This document shows positions 19,096 through 28,889 of a DNA stretch of 64,000 nt, in pieces; position 1 is the first letter of the stretch, and each line of letters starts with the position of its first letter. A model generated the notes under the pieces. It made no database searches. It was not told where the DNA came from and saw nothing but the letters and a program-made list of their open reading frames with translations. A program made the translations under genes and the position numbers. Origin of the DNA: Acinetobacter brisouioides. GTDB lineage: Bacteria > Pseudomonadota > Gammaproteobacteria > Pseudomonadales > Moraxellaceae. The DNA is taken from positions 372,001-436,000 of the forward strand of contig NZ_SJNX01000001.1 of assembly GCF_004331075.1 (NCBI RefSeq), written 5' to 3'.

Positions 19096-20166
19096 TTACA
19101 TCCCCCGCGCATCAAAATTAATCCGTGGGTCAATCACCTGATACAGCACATCACTCACCAAACGCAGCACCAGTCCCAGTAAGGTAAATAAAAACAGTGT
19201 TCCAAAGATCACAGGATAATCCCGCTGACTAATCGCCTCGAACCCCAACAAACCAATCCCATCGAGGTTAAAAATAATTTCAATAAAAAAGTTACCGACA
19301 AAGAACATGCCTACCAAGGCTTCAGGCAGGCTCGCAATCACAATCAACATGGCATTCCGAAAAATATGCCCATACAACACCCGATTTTCACTCAAACCTT
19401 TGGCTTGTGCCGCCAAGACATATTGTTTGCCCATTTCTTCCATAAATGAGTACTTGGTGAGATAAGTCAGGCTAGCAAAACCGCCCAGTACCATTGTCAG
19501 CAACGGCAGCGCCATGTGCCAAAAATAATCCTGAATTTTGCCCAGCAGACTCAATTGAGTAAAATCATCCGATACCAAACCCTGTAGCGGAAACCATTGC
19601 CAATAACTTCCCCCTGCAAAAAAGACAATCAACAAAATCGCAAAGACAAATGTGGGTACAGCATAGCCGACTGCCAGCAACAACGATGTGGTTTTATCGA
19701 ACAGCATGCCATGACGTTTGGCTTTTTGAATTCCCAAGGGAATCGAGATCAGATAAATTAACAAGGTACTCCAAAGCCCCAGCGAAACGGTGACTGGCAT
19801 ACGTTCCCATAGCAACTGTGTAACTGGCTTGTCTTTAAAGAAACTAGTACCAAAATCAAAGCGCAAATAACCCTTGAGCATTTTCAGAAAACGGACATAT
19901 GCAGGTTGGTCAAAACCATATTGCATCTTGATTTGCTCGACCATTTCAGGGCTTAAACCACGTGCGCCCTGATAGTGTGTATCGGCACTGGCAAGGGTTT
20001 CAGTACCAGCGACCGTTTTATTCACTCCCTGAAAACTTTCAGCTTGTTGAATCGCCTGCTCTACAGGGCCGCCTGGGGCAATCTGAATCACCACAAAATT
20101 AATCAGCAAAATACAAAACAACGTAGGAATAATCAGCAATAGCCGTTTCAAAATATACGTGCCCAT
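19096..20166 (-). CDS. yejB: peptide ABC transporter permease YejB
   Basis: First permease of the importer, 356 aa. N-terminal helix in the usual form (YILKRLLLIIPTLFCILLINF, a DppB/OppB-type start), then a periplasmic region containing QYGFDQPAYVRFLKML, then a six-helix permease domain with EAA loop YVLAAQAKGLSENRVLYGHIF-type sequence. The C-terminus ends in YQVIDPRINFDARG, typical of YejB. It is 15 bases downstream of yejA and 2 bases upstream of yejE. Confidence 0.92.
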   Translation of the reverse strand: MGTYILKRLLLIIPTLFCILLINFVVIQIAPGGPVEQAIQQAESFQGVNKTVAGTETLASADTHYQGARGLSPEMVEQIKMQYGFDQPAYVRFLKMLKGYLRFDFGTSFFKDKPVTQLLWERMPVTVSLGLWSTLLIYLISIPLGIQKAKRHGMLFDKTTSLLLAVGYAVPTFVFAILLIVFFAGGSYWQWFPLQGLVSDDFTQLSLLGKIQDYFWHMALPLLTMVLGGFASLTYLTKYSFMEEMGKQYVLAAQAKGLSENRVLYGHIFRNAMLIVIASLPEALVGMFFVGNFFIEIIFNLDGIGLLGFEAISQRDYPVIFGTLFLFTLLGLVLRLVSDVLYQVIDPRINFDARGM

Positions 20167-20181
20167 CCGATCTCCTTATTC

Positions 20182-22002
20182 TTAATGCTGACGTAGATAA
20201 GCCGTGACTTTTTGTGCTTGTTTGGCATCCGTCCACCAGTAATCAATTCCCGATGAGAGTTTCGGTTTCACTGCTGGTTGACGATACATATTCCAGTAGG
20301 CATACCAGTTTTCACCTTTACCATAAGTCAAAATCTGATAATAGCCTGCACGCAACAGCCGATCGAGCACATGTGTATACAAAACCAGTTGCTGGCGATT
20401 GGGCGCTTGCACCAAATGTCGAATTGCAGCATCAATTGCAGGATTTTTAATCCCTGAATAATTGTAATTGCCAATCTGGTCTGCCGCCGCACTACCCCAC
20501 ATTTGAGACTGCTCATTGCCAGGTGTAAGACCTTGCGGAATTCCGCCTGTGGTCAGGTCATAGTCATAACGGCGCATCCGTTCCAGATACTGAGGAACAT
20601 CCACTTGGCGAATGCTGACCGTAATCCCCAATTTCTTCAGGTTACGTACAAATGGCATTAAGGTACGTTGTAAACCATCCTGATGAATCAGAAATTCCAG
20701 ATGAATCGGTTGACCTTTCAAGTCTAGCAATTGCTGATTTTTAACCCGATAGCCTGCCTCAAGCAAGAGTTGTCGTGCAATCAATAAGTTATTACGGTTA
20801 AAGCCACTGGCATCTGACACCGAATACTTCCAGTTAGCGAGAACACCTTGTCGCATAATAGGATCAAATTTTGGCAACCACGGTTTTAAACTTGCAAGCT
20901 CGGCAGCAGTCGGTTTCCCTGTTGCTTCCAGTTCGCTGTTGGCAAAGTAACTCTGTAAACGCTGATATTGCCCGTAAAACAAAGCTTTATTCTGCCATTC
21001 AAAATCATAGGCATAAGTCAGTGCCTGCCGAAAGCGAATGTCATTGAGTGGTGTACGGCGAGTGTTAAACATAAAACTTTGCGCGGTAATCGGGTTATGG
21101 TGCTGAAAACGATATTTCACGACCATACCCGACTGAAAGGCGGGAAAATTATATTGAGTGACCCATTTACGCGCCGTAAATTCTTCGTGCAAGGTATATT
21201 GCCCTGACTTAAATCCTTCAAAAGCAATATCCAGATTACGGTAGTAAATATATTTGAGCTGGTCAAAGTTATAGCGCCCACGATTCACAGGCAAATCTTT
21301 TGCCCAGTAATTGGGATTACGTTTATATGTAATACTGCGCCCTGGATCGATCTGCGCAATGCGATAAGGCCCCGAGCCTAAAATCGGCAGCATCGTCACA
21401 CGGGTGAAATCCTTATGCTGCCAGTCTGCCTGTGAATAGATCGGTAAACTTGCCAATATCGAGGGCATTTCAGGATTATTCGGTGATTTAAAAGTGCATT
21501 TCACCTGATATCTGGACAAGACTTCTGTTTTAGCCAAATCGGCCAAATACATTTGCAGCCCAGGATTAGACTTGTGTTGAAACGTATCAAAGCTGAACTT
21601 TACATCCTGTGCCGTAACAGGCTGGCCATTGCTAAAGCGTGCTTTCGGGTTCAAATGAAAAATCACAAAATGCGTTTTTTCAGGATCAAACGTTACTTTC
21701 TCGGCCAGCAAGGGATACATTACGGCAGGCTCATCGAATGAACTAGACATCAAGCTATCAAATAGATAATTGACGCCATCGGTTTCGGTACCTTTGCCAT
21801 TCATGCTGTTCAGGTTATCGAACGTGCCATTACTAGGGCGAATCAAATAGCCGCCTTTGGGTGCATTTGGATTCGCATACGGCATACTGAATGCATTGTT
21901 ATATAAAGGGCGCGTATGAATCGCAATATAAGCTGTGGTCTGAACCTGAGCAGATACACTCTGACTCAGCAGCAGTGCACTTCCCCAATAAGCAAATTTC
22001 AC
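20182..22002 (-). CDS. yejA: periplasmic peptide-binding protein YejA
   Basis: Solute-binding protein (SBP_bac_5 family) that captures oligopeptides in the periplasm for YejBEF. Signal peptide MKFAYWGSALLLSQSVSA is cut about residue 18. The mature part has the family motifs: LNPKARFSNGQPVTAQDVKFSFD near residues 130-155, GSGPYRI near 210, and RFRQALTYAYDFEWQNKALF near 325-345. 606 aa, normal for YejA. First gene of yejABEF; the hairpin at 22058-22082 separates it from mltD upstream. Confidence 0.92.
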   Translation of the reverse strand: MKFAYWGSALLLSQSVSAQVQTTAYIAIHTRPLYNNAFSMPYANPNAPKGGYLIRPSNGTFDNLNSMNGKGTETDGVNYLFDSLMSSSFDEPAVMYPLLAEKVTFDPEKTHFVIFHLNPKARFSNGQPVTAQDVKFSFDTFQHKSNPGLQMYLADLAKTEVLSRYQVKCTFKSPNNPEMPSILASLPIYSQADWQHKDFTRVTMLPILGSGPYRIAQIDPGRSITYKRNPNYWAKDLPVNRGRYNFDQLKYIYYRNLDIAFEGFKSGQYTLHEEFTARKWVTQYNFPAFQSGMVVKYRFQHHNPITAQSFMFNTRRTPLNDIRFRQALTYAYDFEWQNKALFYGQYQRLQSYFANSELEATGKPTAAELASLKPWLPKFDPIMRQGVLANWKYSVSDASGFNRNNLLIARQLLLEAGYRVKNQQLLDLKGQPIHLEFLIHQDGLQRTLMPFVRNLKKLGITVSIRQVDVPQYLERMRRYDYDLTTGGIPQGLTPGNEQSQMWGSAAADQIGNYNYSGIKNPAIDAAIRHLVQAPNRQQLVLYTHVLDRLLRAGYYQILTYGKGENWYAYWNMYRQPAVKPKLSSGIDYWWTDAKQAQKVTAYLRQH

Positions 22003-22057
22003 GCAATTTCAACCTTGATGAATCTGCAGTAAAGTCACTGCACGTTATTGTTATAGC

Positions 22058-22082
22058 AAAAATCCCTCAGTTGAGGGATTTT
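22058..22082 (-). terminator. terminator of mltD
   Basis: Stem AAAATCCCTCA / TGAGGGATTTT with a tight loop, T-run on the minus strand, 12 bases past the mltD stop. Confidence 0.8.
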
Positions 22083-22093
22083 ATATCGCTGAC

Positions 22094-25000
22094 TTAAGAA
22101 TTTGGCACTTTCAGCGTACTTCCTAGACGCAATTGAGCATTTGGTTCCAGATCATTCATTTGCGCCAGTTCTTTGACATCCATATTGTATTTATTGGCAA
22201 TACGAATCAGCGAATCGCCTGACTTGACTTTATAAGTCATCGTTTGCTTTGGAATCAAAATGGTTTGTCCACGGCGTAAGCCCGCTTTGGCATTCATGTC
22301 ATTAATATCTGCCAATTCTTTGGCAGTTAATCTATAACGGCTGGCAATCGCATTGAGTGACTCGCCCGACTTCACTGCATAACTTTCTGTATTGGCAGTA
22401 TTGCTGGATTTTGTCTTGACACTTACTGTAGTTGATGGCTTAGCACTGATTTTTTTCGCAGCCTCTCCAACAAGCTGAAGCTGCTGGCCTACATGCACCT
22501 TACCTGTACTCGACAAATCATTTAACTCTGCCAGATAACTGGTTTGCAGATGAAATTTCTTTGCAATACTGGCTAAGGTGTCGCCTTTTTTCACTGTATA
22601 ACTGTCTGGCAGGCTGACATTATTTTCTGATTTTTTCGGCAATTCTTCAGTCAGTCTCAACTGTTGCCCTGCATGTACTTTACTTGCCGTAGAAAGGTTA
22701 TTGATCTGTGCCAAATAACTCACTTGCAGATGATATAGTTTGGCAATACCTGACAATGATTCACCACGTTTAACCGTGTAAGTATCGGGTGTATCCACGC
22801 CATCACTCTCAACGACTTTAGGCATCTCACCAATAAGCTTCAAACGCTGACCAGGATGAATATTTGGAGATTTACCCAAATGATTTAACTCAACCAGCAT
22901 CTCCTGCGCAATATCATATTTACCTGAAATTGAAGCAATCGATTCACCACGTTTCACAACATGATATTCAGGTATTTTACTCGCTTGGCTCGATGTTACT
23001 GGATTTGCCTTGAGTGAACCTACTGGGACTTTCAACGCTTGCCCCACAAAAATTGGAGCGTCTAGTTTTAGATCATTGAGTTTTGCCAGATCAGCCACTG
23101 ACATATTCGCCTTATTGGCAATAATCCCTAACGATTCACCACTTTGAACCTTATAAGTCTCAGTTTTAATGGTTTTACTTGTACTGGTGTCTTGCGTCGT
23201 CGCTTGATCCAACTCACTACGATTGACCGTATGTAACGGTACATTAATTTTTTGCCCAACCAACAAATTACTGCCAACGCTCAACCCTGGAGTTAGATCT
23301 GCTAACTCTTGTACGGATAAGGCATATCGGTCTGCAATTACTTTTAAGTATTCGCCATGCTTAACGCTATAGACCTTGGTTTTAATTTTTGCAGTCTTGT
23401 TTTTATTCCGTGCTGCAACAGTTGAAGACTCTGCTGATTTATCAATTGGCTGTTTCAGTACTAGCTTCTGTCCAACCATGACATTACTGGTCACGGACAA
23501 GTTATTCCATTCAGCTAAATCTTTCAGGCTAAGGTCAAACTGATCTGCAATTCCAGTCAAACTGTCATTTGGTTTTACAGTATAGCTATTTGGATGGGCT
23601 GTCTTGCCACTGTTTGTCGTACTTGGCTGTTGTGGTTTGGCATCATATAAATACAAAACTGTACCAACAAATAACGGTGCATTCGGATCAATCTGGTTCC
23701 ATTTGGCAATATCACGCCAAGACACGCCATTTTTCATGGCAATAATGGCTAAAGTATCACCAGCAACAACTCTATAATTACTTTTCTTACCTTGCGGTGC
23801 AACCACAACCACATCAGTAGCAGTTTTTACAACATTCTTACCTTGATTACGCTTGGCTTCATCTGAATCAGGAGAAACTGATTCTGCCAGTTCTTTTGGA
23901 TAGGCAAAACTTTTACTGACTTCTTTACCCTGTTTTTCTGCGACTGACAAACTGGTCTGAATTGCGGTTAACTTGATCTTGCCATCATACGGGTCAACAA
24001 TTTCTGTGCCTGCAGGTGCAATCGCTTTAATTTCATCAACAACCTGCTGTTTTTCGGTGGTTGTCGCTTGCGGTTGTAGCACTTGTGCCAGTGTTTGCGC
24101 TTTATTATCTTGCTGCTTAATTTCGGTCTGGATCTGTGTTTTTTCCTGATCTGAAATTGGCGGCTCAATTGAAATTGGGTTTTTAACATTACTTGCTGTC
24201 GTCACTGCAACAGGAATACGTGGCGCACTTGGAACATCAGCATTATTAGCAAATGCAGCTAAAGCATCTGCATCTTGTGGCGTGGTAATTCGACTGGTTT
24301 TGCTAGCTGTCGTCTGCGGCATGTTGGTGACGGTTTTTACTGTCGCTGGAGTACGGGTTGTCACACTCACGGCAGCATTGCTGCTCGGCTGATTCATCAC
24401 AACGGCAGTTTTATTGTTCGTTTTAATTTCAGGAGGTGCTATATGCGTTGGTCTAAGCACCTGATCCGCTGGGCGTGAAACCGTGTTGTTACTTGCCCAA
24501 AACCCACCTGAACTTGGTCTTAATGCCAACAGGCGTTTATCCACCACAGGGCTAATATCTGATGGAATCAAAATACGTCCTGGGCTTACTGGGTCAACAG
24601 CATCACCCCGATAACCTGGGTTAAGTGCATACAATTCGGTACGGCTTAAACCCACTGTTGCAGCAATATCTGTTAATGATACGCCAGGTGTCACTTTAAC
24701 TTCACGAAAGTGCGGACGGTTCGCGATTGACGGTAAAGTTACCCCATATTCTCTTGGGTTTTTAACAATTTGGGCAACTGCCAGAAACCGTGGCACATAG
24801 TTCATGGTTTCCTGTGGCAATTTCAATGACCAGTAATCCGTTGGCAAACCCTGTGCCTGATTGCGGTTAATCGCTTGCTGAATGCGTCCAGGACCTGCGT
24901 TATAGGCAGCCAGAGCCAGTTCCCAAGAACCGAACTGGTTATATAAACTGCCTAAAAACTCATAAGCCGCACGGGTCGACTCGACCACATCACGGCGCGC

Positions 25001-25573
25001 ATCATACGTTCCGCTTTGCTGTAAACCATAAATACGCCCAGTACTTGGAATAAACTGCCATAAACCTGCCGCCGATGCAGAGCTGGTCGCAGCTGGGTCA
25101 TACGAACTTTCAATCACAGGTAACAATGCCAGTTCGGTCGGCATACCACGGCGTTCGGCTTCTTTGACGGTATGATATAAATAACGGCTGGCACGCGCAC
25201 TCATCCGATCCAAATATGGCTGGCGCGATACAAACCAGTTACGCTGTGCTTCAATACGCGGATCCCAATGCGTTTCATCCATCTTGAAGCCAACAGTCAT
25301 TCGTTTCCAGACATCGCCATGTTTTAAAATTTGTAAGCGATCGCCTTCTACAGCACTCATATCGGTTGCAGACAATAAGTCTTCTAATGAGTCGAGTGAA
25401 TCTGAATCTAGATAATCAGCACCAACTTGTTTGGATTTGCTTGGTTGCTTTGTCGTTGTTGTAGAGCTACAGCCTGTGCTTAAAACAATAGCGGCGACAG
25501 TTGAGCTTAAAAAAGAAATTTTAAAAAATTGCGGTGCAGAAAGTTGCCACAATGTTGTGGTAGTTTTAAACAT
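22094..25573 (-). CDS. mltD: MltD-like lytic transglycosylase with about ten LysM repeats
   Basis: Membrane-bound lytic transglycosylase that cleaves peptidoglycan glycan strands. ATG 25573 is preferred over TTG 25606; it gives 1159 aa with a signal peptide ending LSTGC, Cys35 being the likely lipidated residue (the lipobox is slightly atypical). The SLT domain spans about 135-280, with catalytic Glu155 in LPVIESSYDP and the supporting motifs SAAGLWQFIPSTGR and LAAYNAGPGRI. A degenerate LysM-like unit is at 288-338. A Thr/Ala/Gln-rich linker (about 350-595) leads to nine clear LysM units from about 599 to the end, each beginning like YTVKRGESLSGIA and spaced 50-75 residues apart. E. coli MltD is about 450 aa with few LysM units, so this is a marked expansion. 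Confidence 0.9.
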   Translation of the reverse strand: MFKTTTTLWQLSAPQFFKISFLSSTVAAIVLSTGCSSTTTTKQPSKSKQVGADYLDSDSLDSLEDLLSATDMSAVEGDRLQILKHGDVWKRMTVGFKMDETHWDPRIEAQRNWFVSRQPYLDRMSARASRYLYHTVKEAERRGMPTELALLPVIESSYDPAATSSASAAGLWQFIPSTGRIYGLQQSGTYDARRDVVESTRAAYEFLGSLYNQFGSWELALAAYNAGPGRIQQAINRNQAQGLPTDYWSLKLPQETMNYVPRFLAVAQIVKNPREYGVTLPSIANRPHFREVKVTPGVSLTDIAATVGLSRTELYALNPGYRGDAVDPVSPGRILIPSDISPVVDKRLLALRPSSGGFWASNNTVSRPADQVLRPTHIAPPEIKTNNKTAVVMNQPSSNAAVSVTTRTPATVKTVTNMPQTTASKTSRITTPQDADALAAFANNADVPSAPRIPVAVTTASNVKNPISIEPPISDQEKTQIQTEIKQQDNKAQTLAQVLQPQATTTEKQQVVDEIKAIAPAGTEIVDPYDGKIKLTAIQTSLSVAEKQGKEVSKSFAYPKELAESVSPDSDEAKRNQGKNVVKTATDVVVVAPQGKKSNYRVVAGDTLAIIAMKNGVSWRDIAKWNQIDPNAPLFVGTVLYLYDAKPQQPSTTNSGKTAHPNSYTVKPNDSLTGIADQFDLSLKDLAEWNNLSVTSNVMVGQKLVLKQPIDKSAESSTVAARNKNKTAKIKTKVYSVKHGEYLKVIADRYALSVQELADLTPGLSVGSNLLVGQKINVPLHTVNRSELDQATTQDTSTSKTIKTETYKVQSGESLGIIANKANMSVADLAKLNDLKLDAPIFVGQALKVPVGSLKANPVTSSQASKIPEYHVVKRGESIASISGKYDIAQEMLVELNHLGKSPNIHPGQRLKLIGEMPKVVESDGVDTPDTYTVKRGESLSGIAKLYHLQVSYLAQINNLSTASKVHAGQQLRLTEELPKKSENNVSLPDSYTVKKGDTLASIAKKFHLQTSYLAELNDLSSTGKVHVGQQLQLVGEAAKKISAKPSTTVSVKTKSSNTANTESYAVKSGESLNAIASRYRLTAKELADINDMNAKAGLRRGQTILIPKQTMTYKVKSGDSLIRIANKYNMDVKELAQMNDLEPNAQLRLGSTLKVPNS

Positions 25574-25777
25574 AAATGATTCCAAACAAAATCGTGAGAC
25601 TTGCAATATTCACATAGCCATTGTATTTAAGCATGTCGATCACACAAGGCTTATGCTACGCAGATATTCATATAAATGTTACAAGAAATTAAAAAATGTT
25701 CAGCAGTTACTGAATCCAGCTATTTTGCGCGTTAGAATAATGTAGTTTTGTAATTTATTGAGTTTGGGTTTTGTATC

Positions 25778-27115
25778 ATGTCACAGACAATCACGCTTTA
25801 CGTAGACGGCGCTTGCCGCGGCAATCCCGGTTTAGGTGGTTGGGGCGCATATATTTTAATTGATGACATACAACATGAACTTTGTGGCGGTGAAGCCGAA
25901 ACAACCAATAACCGCATGGAGCTCACGGCTGCCATTGAAGGCATTAAATTTTGTGCCGCAGATGCCAAACTGATTATTTGGACAGATTCAAAATATGTCC
26001 AACAAGGCATTACAGAATGGATTCATGGCTGGAAAAAAAAGAACTGGAAAGACGTTAAAAACCCTGACTTATGGCAACAGCTTGATGCTGTTTGTCAAGG
26101 GCGTGAGATTGAATGGAACTGGATTAAAGGTCACGCGGGCCATGCAGGCAATGAAAAAGCCGATCAGCTTGCCAACCTCGGAGCTGACCAGACATTAGCC
26201 CTGCTCAAACAACCCGCTCAAGATAAAAAAAAGCCTGAAACCGATTGGCTTCTTAATGATCCCTTTGGCTTAGACTTTATAGAAGATGAACTGGCTAAAG
26301 AAGATGAAATACTTTCTGAACAGTTACAAGCAAGTTTGGTAGAGCCACAAATGGATACAGCAAAAGACACCAGTCTGCATCCACAGATCAAAATCACCAC
26401 AGCAACACTCGAACAGCATGGGCCACGCCAACTCATTCTCGATACCGAAACGACTGGTTTTTACTATCAGGATGGTGATCGGATCATTGAAGTGGGCGCG
26501 GTTGAGATGATCAACCGTAAACTCACTGGCGGCTCAATTCACATTTATATCAACCCTGAAAAACCTGTAGGTGACTCGGTACAAGTCCACGGTATTAGCG
26601 ATGAGTTTTTAGTTGATAAACCCAAGTATGCCGAAATTGCCCATACCCTGTTTGAATATCTTCAGGGGGCCGAAATTATTGCACATAATGCCAACTTTGA
26701 TATGAACTTTCTTAACATGGAGTTTCAGCGAGTTGGTTTGCCTGCATTGTCTGAAGTGTGCGGGGTCGTTGATACCCTTGCTTTAGCAAAAAGCAAACAC
26801 CCTGGGCAGAAAAACTCTCTCGATGCATTGGTCAGACGTTACGAAATTCCAGCACGCGACCGTACTTTTCACGGCGCGTTACTCGATGCGGAAATCCTGT
26901 CTGACGTTTACCTTGCAATGACAGGTGGACAGGTGTCTTTTGATATGGATGCCCTGTCGCATAATGACCAACAAACAGATACCTCTATTCGCCGAGTACA
27001 ACTTAATGTTACCCTGCCTGTGATTCTACCTTCTGAAGAAGAAAATCAGGCTCATGAAAACTGGGTTCAGCAATATCAGGAGAAACATGGGGAACCTTGC
27101 TTATTTGCTAAATAA
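25778..27115 (+). CDS. rnhA-dnaQ: RNase HI - DNA polymerase III epsilon fusion protein
   Basis: One 445-aa frame joins two enzymes that are separate in E. coli. Residues 1-140 are RNase HI with catalytic Asp10, Glu48, Asp70 and Asp129 and a His at 119 in the flexible loop (KGHAGHAGN). Residues 140-215 form a charged, acidic linker. Residues 216-390 are the DnaQ proofreading exonuclease: Exo I LDTETTG (Asp222, Glu224), HNANFDMNFL, and HGALLDAEIL with the catalytic His/Asp. After it, GGQVSFDMD resembles the clamp-binding motif of epsilon, and a 50-residue tail should bind the alpha subunit. No stop, start or frameshift lies between the parts. In E. coli rnhA and dnaQ are adjacent but divergent, so the fusion needed an inversion. 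Confidence 0.95.
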   Translation: MSQTITLYVDGACRGNPGLGGWGAYILIDDIQHELCGGEAETTNNRMELTAAIEGIKFCAADAKLIIWTDSKYVQQGITEWIHGWKKKNWKDVKNPDLWQQLDAVCQGREIEWNWIKGHAGHAGNEKADQLANLGADQTLALLKQPAQDKKKPETDWLLNDPFGLDFIEDELAKEDEILSEQLQASLVEPQMDTAKDTSLHPQIKITTATLEQHGPRQLILDTETTGFYYQDGDRIIEVGAVEMINRKLTGGSIHIYINPEKPVGDSVQVHGISDEFLVDKPKYAEIAHTLFEYLQGAEIIAHNANFDMNFLNMEFQRVGLPALSEVCGVVDTLALAKSKHPGQKNSLDALVRRYEIPARDRTFHGALLDAEILSDVYLAMTGGQVSFDMDALSHNDQQTDTSIRRVQLNVTLPVILPSEEENQAHENWVQQYQEKHGEPCLFAK

Positions 27116-27242
27116 AATACAGTTTTCATGAAGGTAAGCTCTTTCACTGCCACTATTTTAAGTTATATTATTGTAAATAGCATCAGTGGCTTAACTCTCA
27201 CTGCGACAAGACACAGCATAATTAAAGGACAGGTGCAGATTT

Positions 27243-28889
27243 ATGTCTTACCAAACCTCAATTCATTTTGATTCAACCGCTTTATTAATTATAAAAAATG
27301 AGGTCGACAATTCAATTAAACTGGTTGAGTCTGCGGTCGCAACATTAGTTGAAGAACAGCAACTTCCTTTTGGAATTGATGACGCGCTTCTTCAACTTGA
27401 GCAATGTTCTCAAATCTTATTATTAATTGACCTTCCCGACATTGCAAAAATTGCTCAATATAGCGCCGAACTTATGCGCAAGATCATGAGCAATCCACAG
27501 CACATCATAACCAACGATATCAAGCATTTAAGTGAAAGTGTTGCCACTTTAAAATGCTATATCGAATTTAGTTGTGTCAAACAGGTCACCATTCCACAAT
27601 TTCTATTGCAAAGCCTCAATCAGCTCGAACTTTCACTGAACAAACCACTCACTCGCGAAGGTTATCAGATTGAACAGCAACTTGGTGGTATGACTCCTGA
27701 GCTTGATCTTCCAGTGCAAGCTGCTCTTGAAAAAAGCGAACACATTCACCGCTTATACAAAAACTGCTTGTTAAAGTTGCTCACAAGAAAAACGCAAAAG
27801 TTAGATTTTGAAGGCTTTAAACTGGTCGGACAGTATATTTCGGGGATTGCCCAGCAAACCCAAAGTGAACAGTACTGGAATCTTGTACGGATTGTACTGA
27901 CTCACTTGAATGATACGCTTTTGACCGAGCCACGTTTACGCATCCTGATCAATCTTGAAACTCAAATTGCTCAATTTTTAAAGCAACCACTCGGTTTTAG
28001 CATTTCTGTAGAAGATGTATCAGATATTCTAACCTTGTGTATTACGCAAGATAACCAGCACTCAGACTCTTTACGCCAACAGCTCAAGATCGGCGATGAA
28101 ATTTTGTCTGATTCCGAACTGTATTTGTACCGAAAACAACTGTTTGGGCCAGATCAACAAACCATACATACTGTGTGTAACTTGCTTAACGATGAAATTA
28201 CGGTTTTACATAAAGATATCGAGTTTAATTACACGAATTTTAATGACGAACGTGCATCAGAAATCAAGCAGCAACTGCAAAAGGTATGTCGCACATTAAA
28301 TGTTTTAAACTTGCCGAGCACTAGTCAACAGCTTGCCGAGCCGCTTAAGCAGTTACATTCTGCACAAGATTTCCAAAATGAGCAGTTTACTCAAGCGCTC
28401 ATGAATAGCTTACTGACTACGCTGAATGACTTAGGCTTATTGGTTCGCCAGTACCGTTCAAACTTACTGCAATATCCAGTCAATAACACCAATATTGCAC
28501 TTGACCGTCTAGACAACGCCTACAAAACGTTGGTGTATGAATTGAAAGCCTTGGTTGATCTATCTAGCCAAAGCATAGTGAGCTATGCACAATCGTATGA
28601 CAGCATCTTAATTGAAAATCTTGCCAGCCATTTTAAAGAGATTGCAGGTGCTGCCTTGTTCTTGTTGCACTACGAAAACTTGTATCACGCATTCCTAAAT
28701 TGTGCTGTATTCATTGAAAAGCAAGTTGCCGCAGAAAAAGCCCTTGAGCCAGAACAAATCAGACATCTATTAGATGTTTGTGCAAGTGCTGATATGTTGA
28801 TTGAAATGCTTCATCATCATCACCCAATCATGTACCGTATGTTTGATGTCGCATTTAACAGTAGCCAACAATTAAAAAGTGTAGCCTAA
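27243..28889 (+). CDS. 548-aa helical protein of unknown function, faintly ChpA N-terminus-like
   Basis: I do not firmly recognise this gene. There is no signal peptide or membrane span. The composition (Leu/Gln-rich, regular heptad-like helices) predicts an all-alpha protein. The opening (residues 8-60, FDSTALLIIKNEVDNSIKLVESAV, then ALLQLEQCSQILLLIDLPDIAKIA) recalls the N-terminal segments of ChpA-type chemotaxis histidine kinases of the type IV pilus system, where repeated HPt-like four-helix units occur. No kinase, receiver or intact HPt His motif is seen, so it would be a detached scaffold-type relative. A His run (HHHHP) lies near residue 523. It abuts nudC exactly (TAA then ATG), so the two are cotranscribed. 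Ribosome site AAAGGACAGG precedes the ATG. Confidence 0.55.
   Translation: MSYQTSIHFDSTALLIIKNEVDNSIKLVESAVATLVEEQQLPFGIDDALLQLEQCSQILLLIDLPDIAKIAQYSAELMRKIMSNPQHIITNDIKHLSESVATLKCYIEFSCVKQVTIPQFLLQSLNQLELSLNKPLTREGYQIEQQLGGMTPELDLPVQAALEKSEHIHRLYKNCLLKLLTRKTQKLDFEGFKLVGQYISGIAQQTQSEQYWNLVRIVLTHLNDTLLTEPRLRILINLETQIAQFLKQPLGFSISVEDVSDILTLCITQDNQHSDSLRQQLKIGDEILSDSELYLYRKQLFGPDQQTIHTVCNLLNDEITVLHKDIEFNYTNFNDERASEIKQQLQKVCRTLNVLNLPSTSQQLAEPLKQLHSAQDFQNEQFTQALMNSLLTTLNDLGLLVRQYRSNLLQYPVNNTNIALDRLDNAYKTLVYELKALVDLSSQSIVSYAQSYDSILIENLASHFKEIAGAALFLLHYENLYHAFLNCAVFIEKQVAAEKALEPEQIRHLLDVCASADMLIEMLHHHHPIMYRMFDVAFNSSQQLKSVA

Noticed and set aside
22094..25573. LysM repeats as a DNA tandem repeat array or CRISPR
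   Set aside because: The units are diverged protein domains of 50-75 residues with variable spacers, not near-identical DNA repeats.
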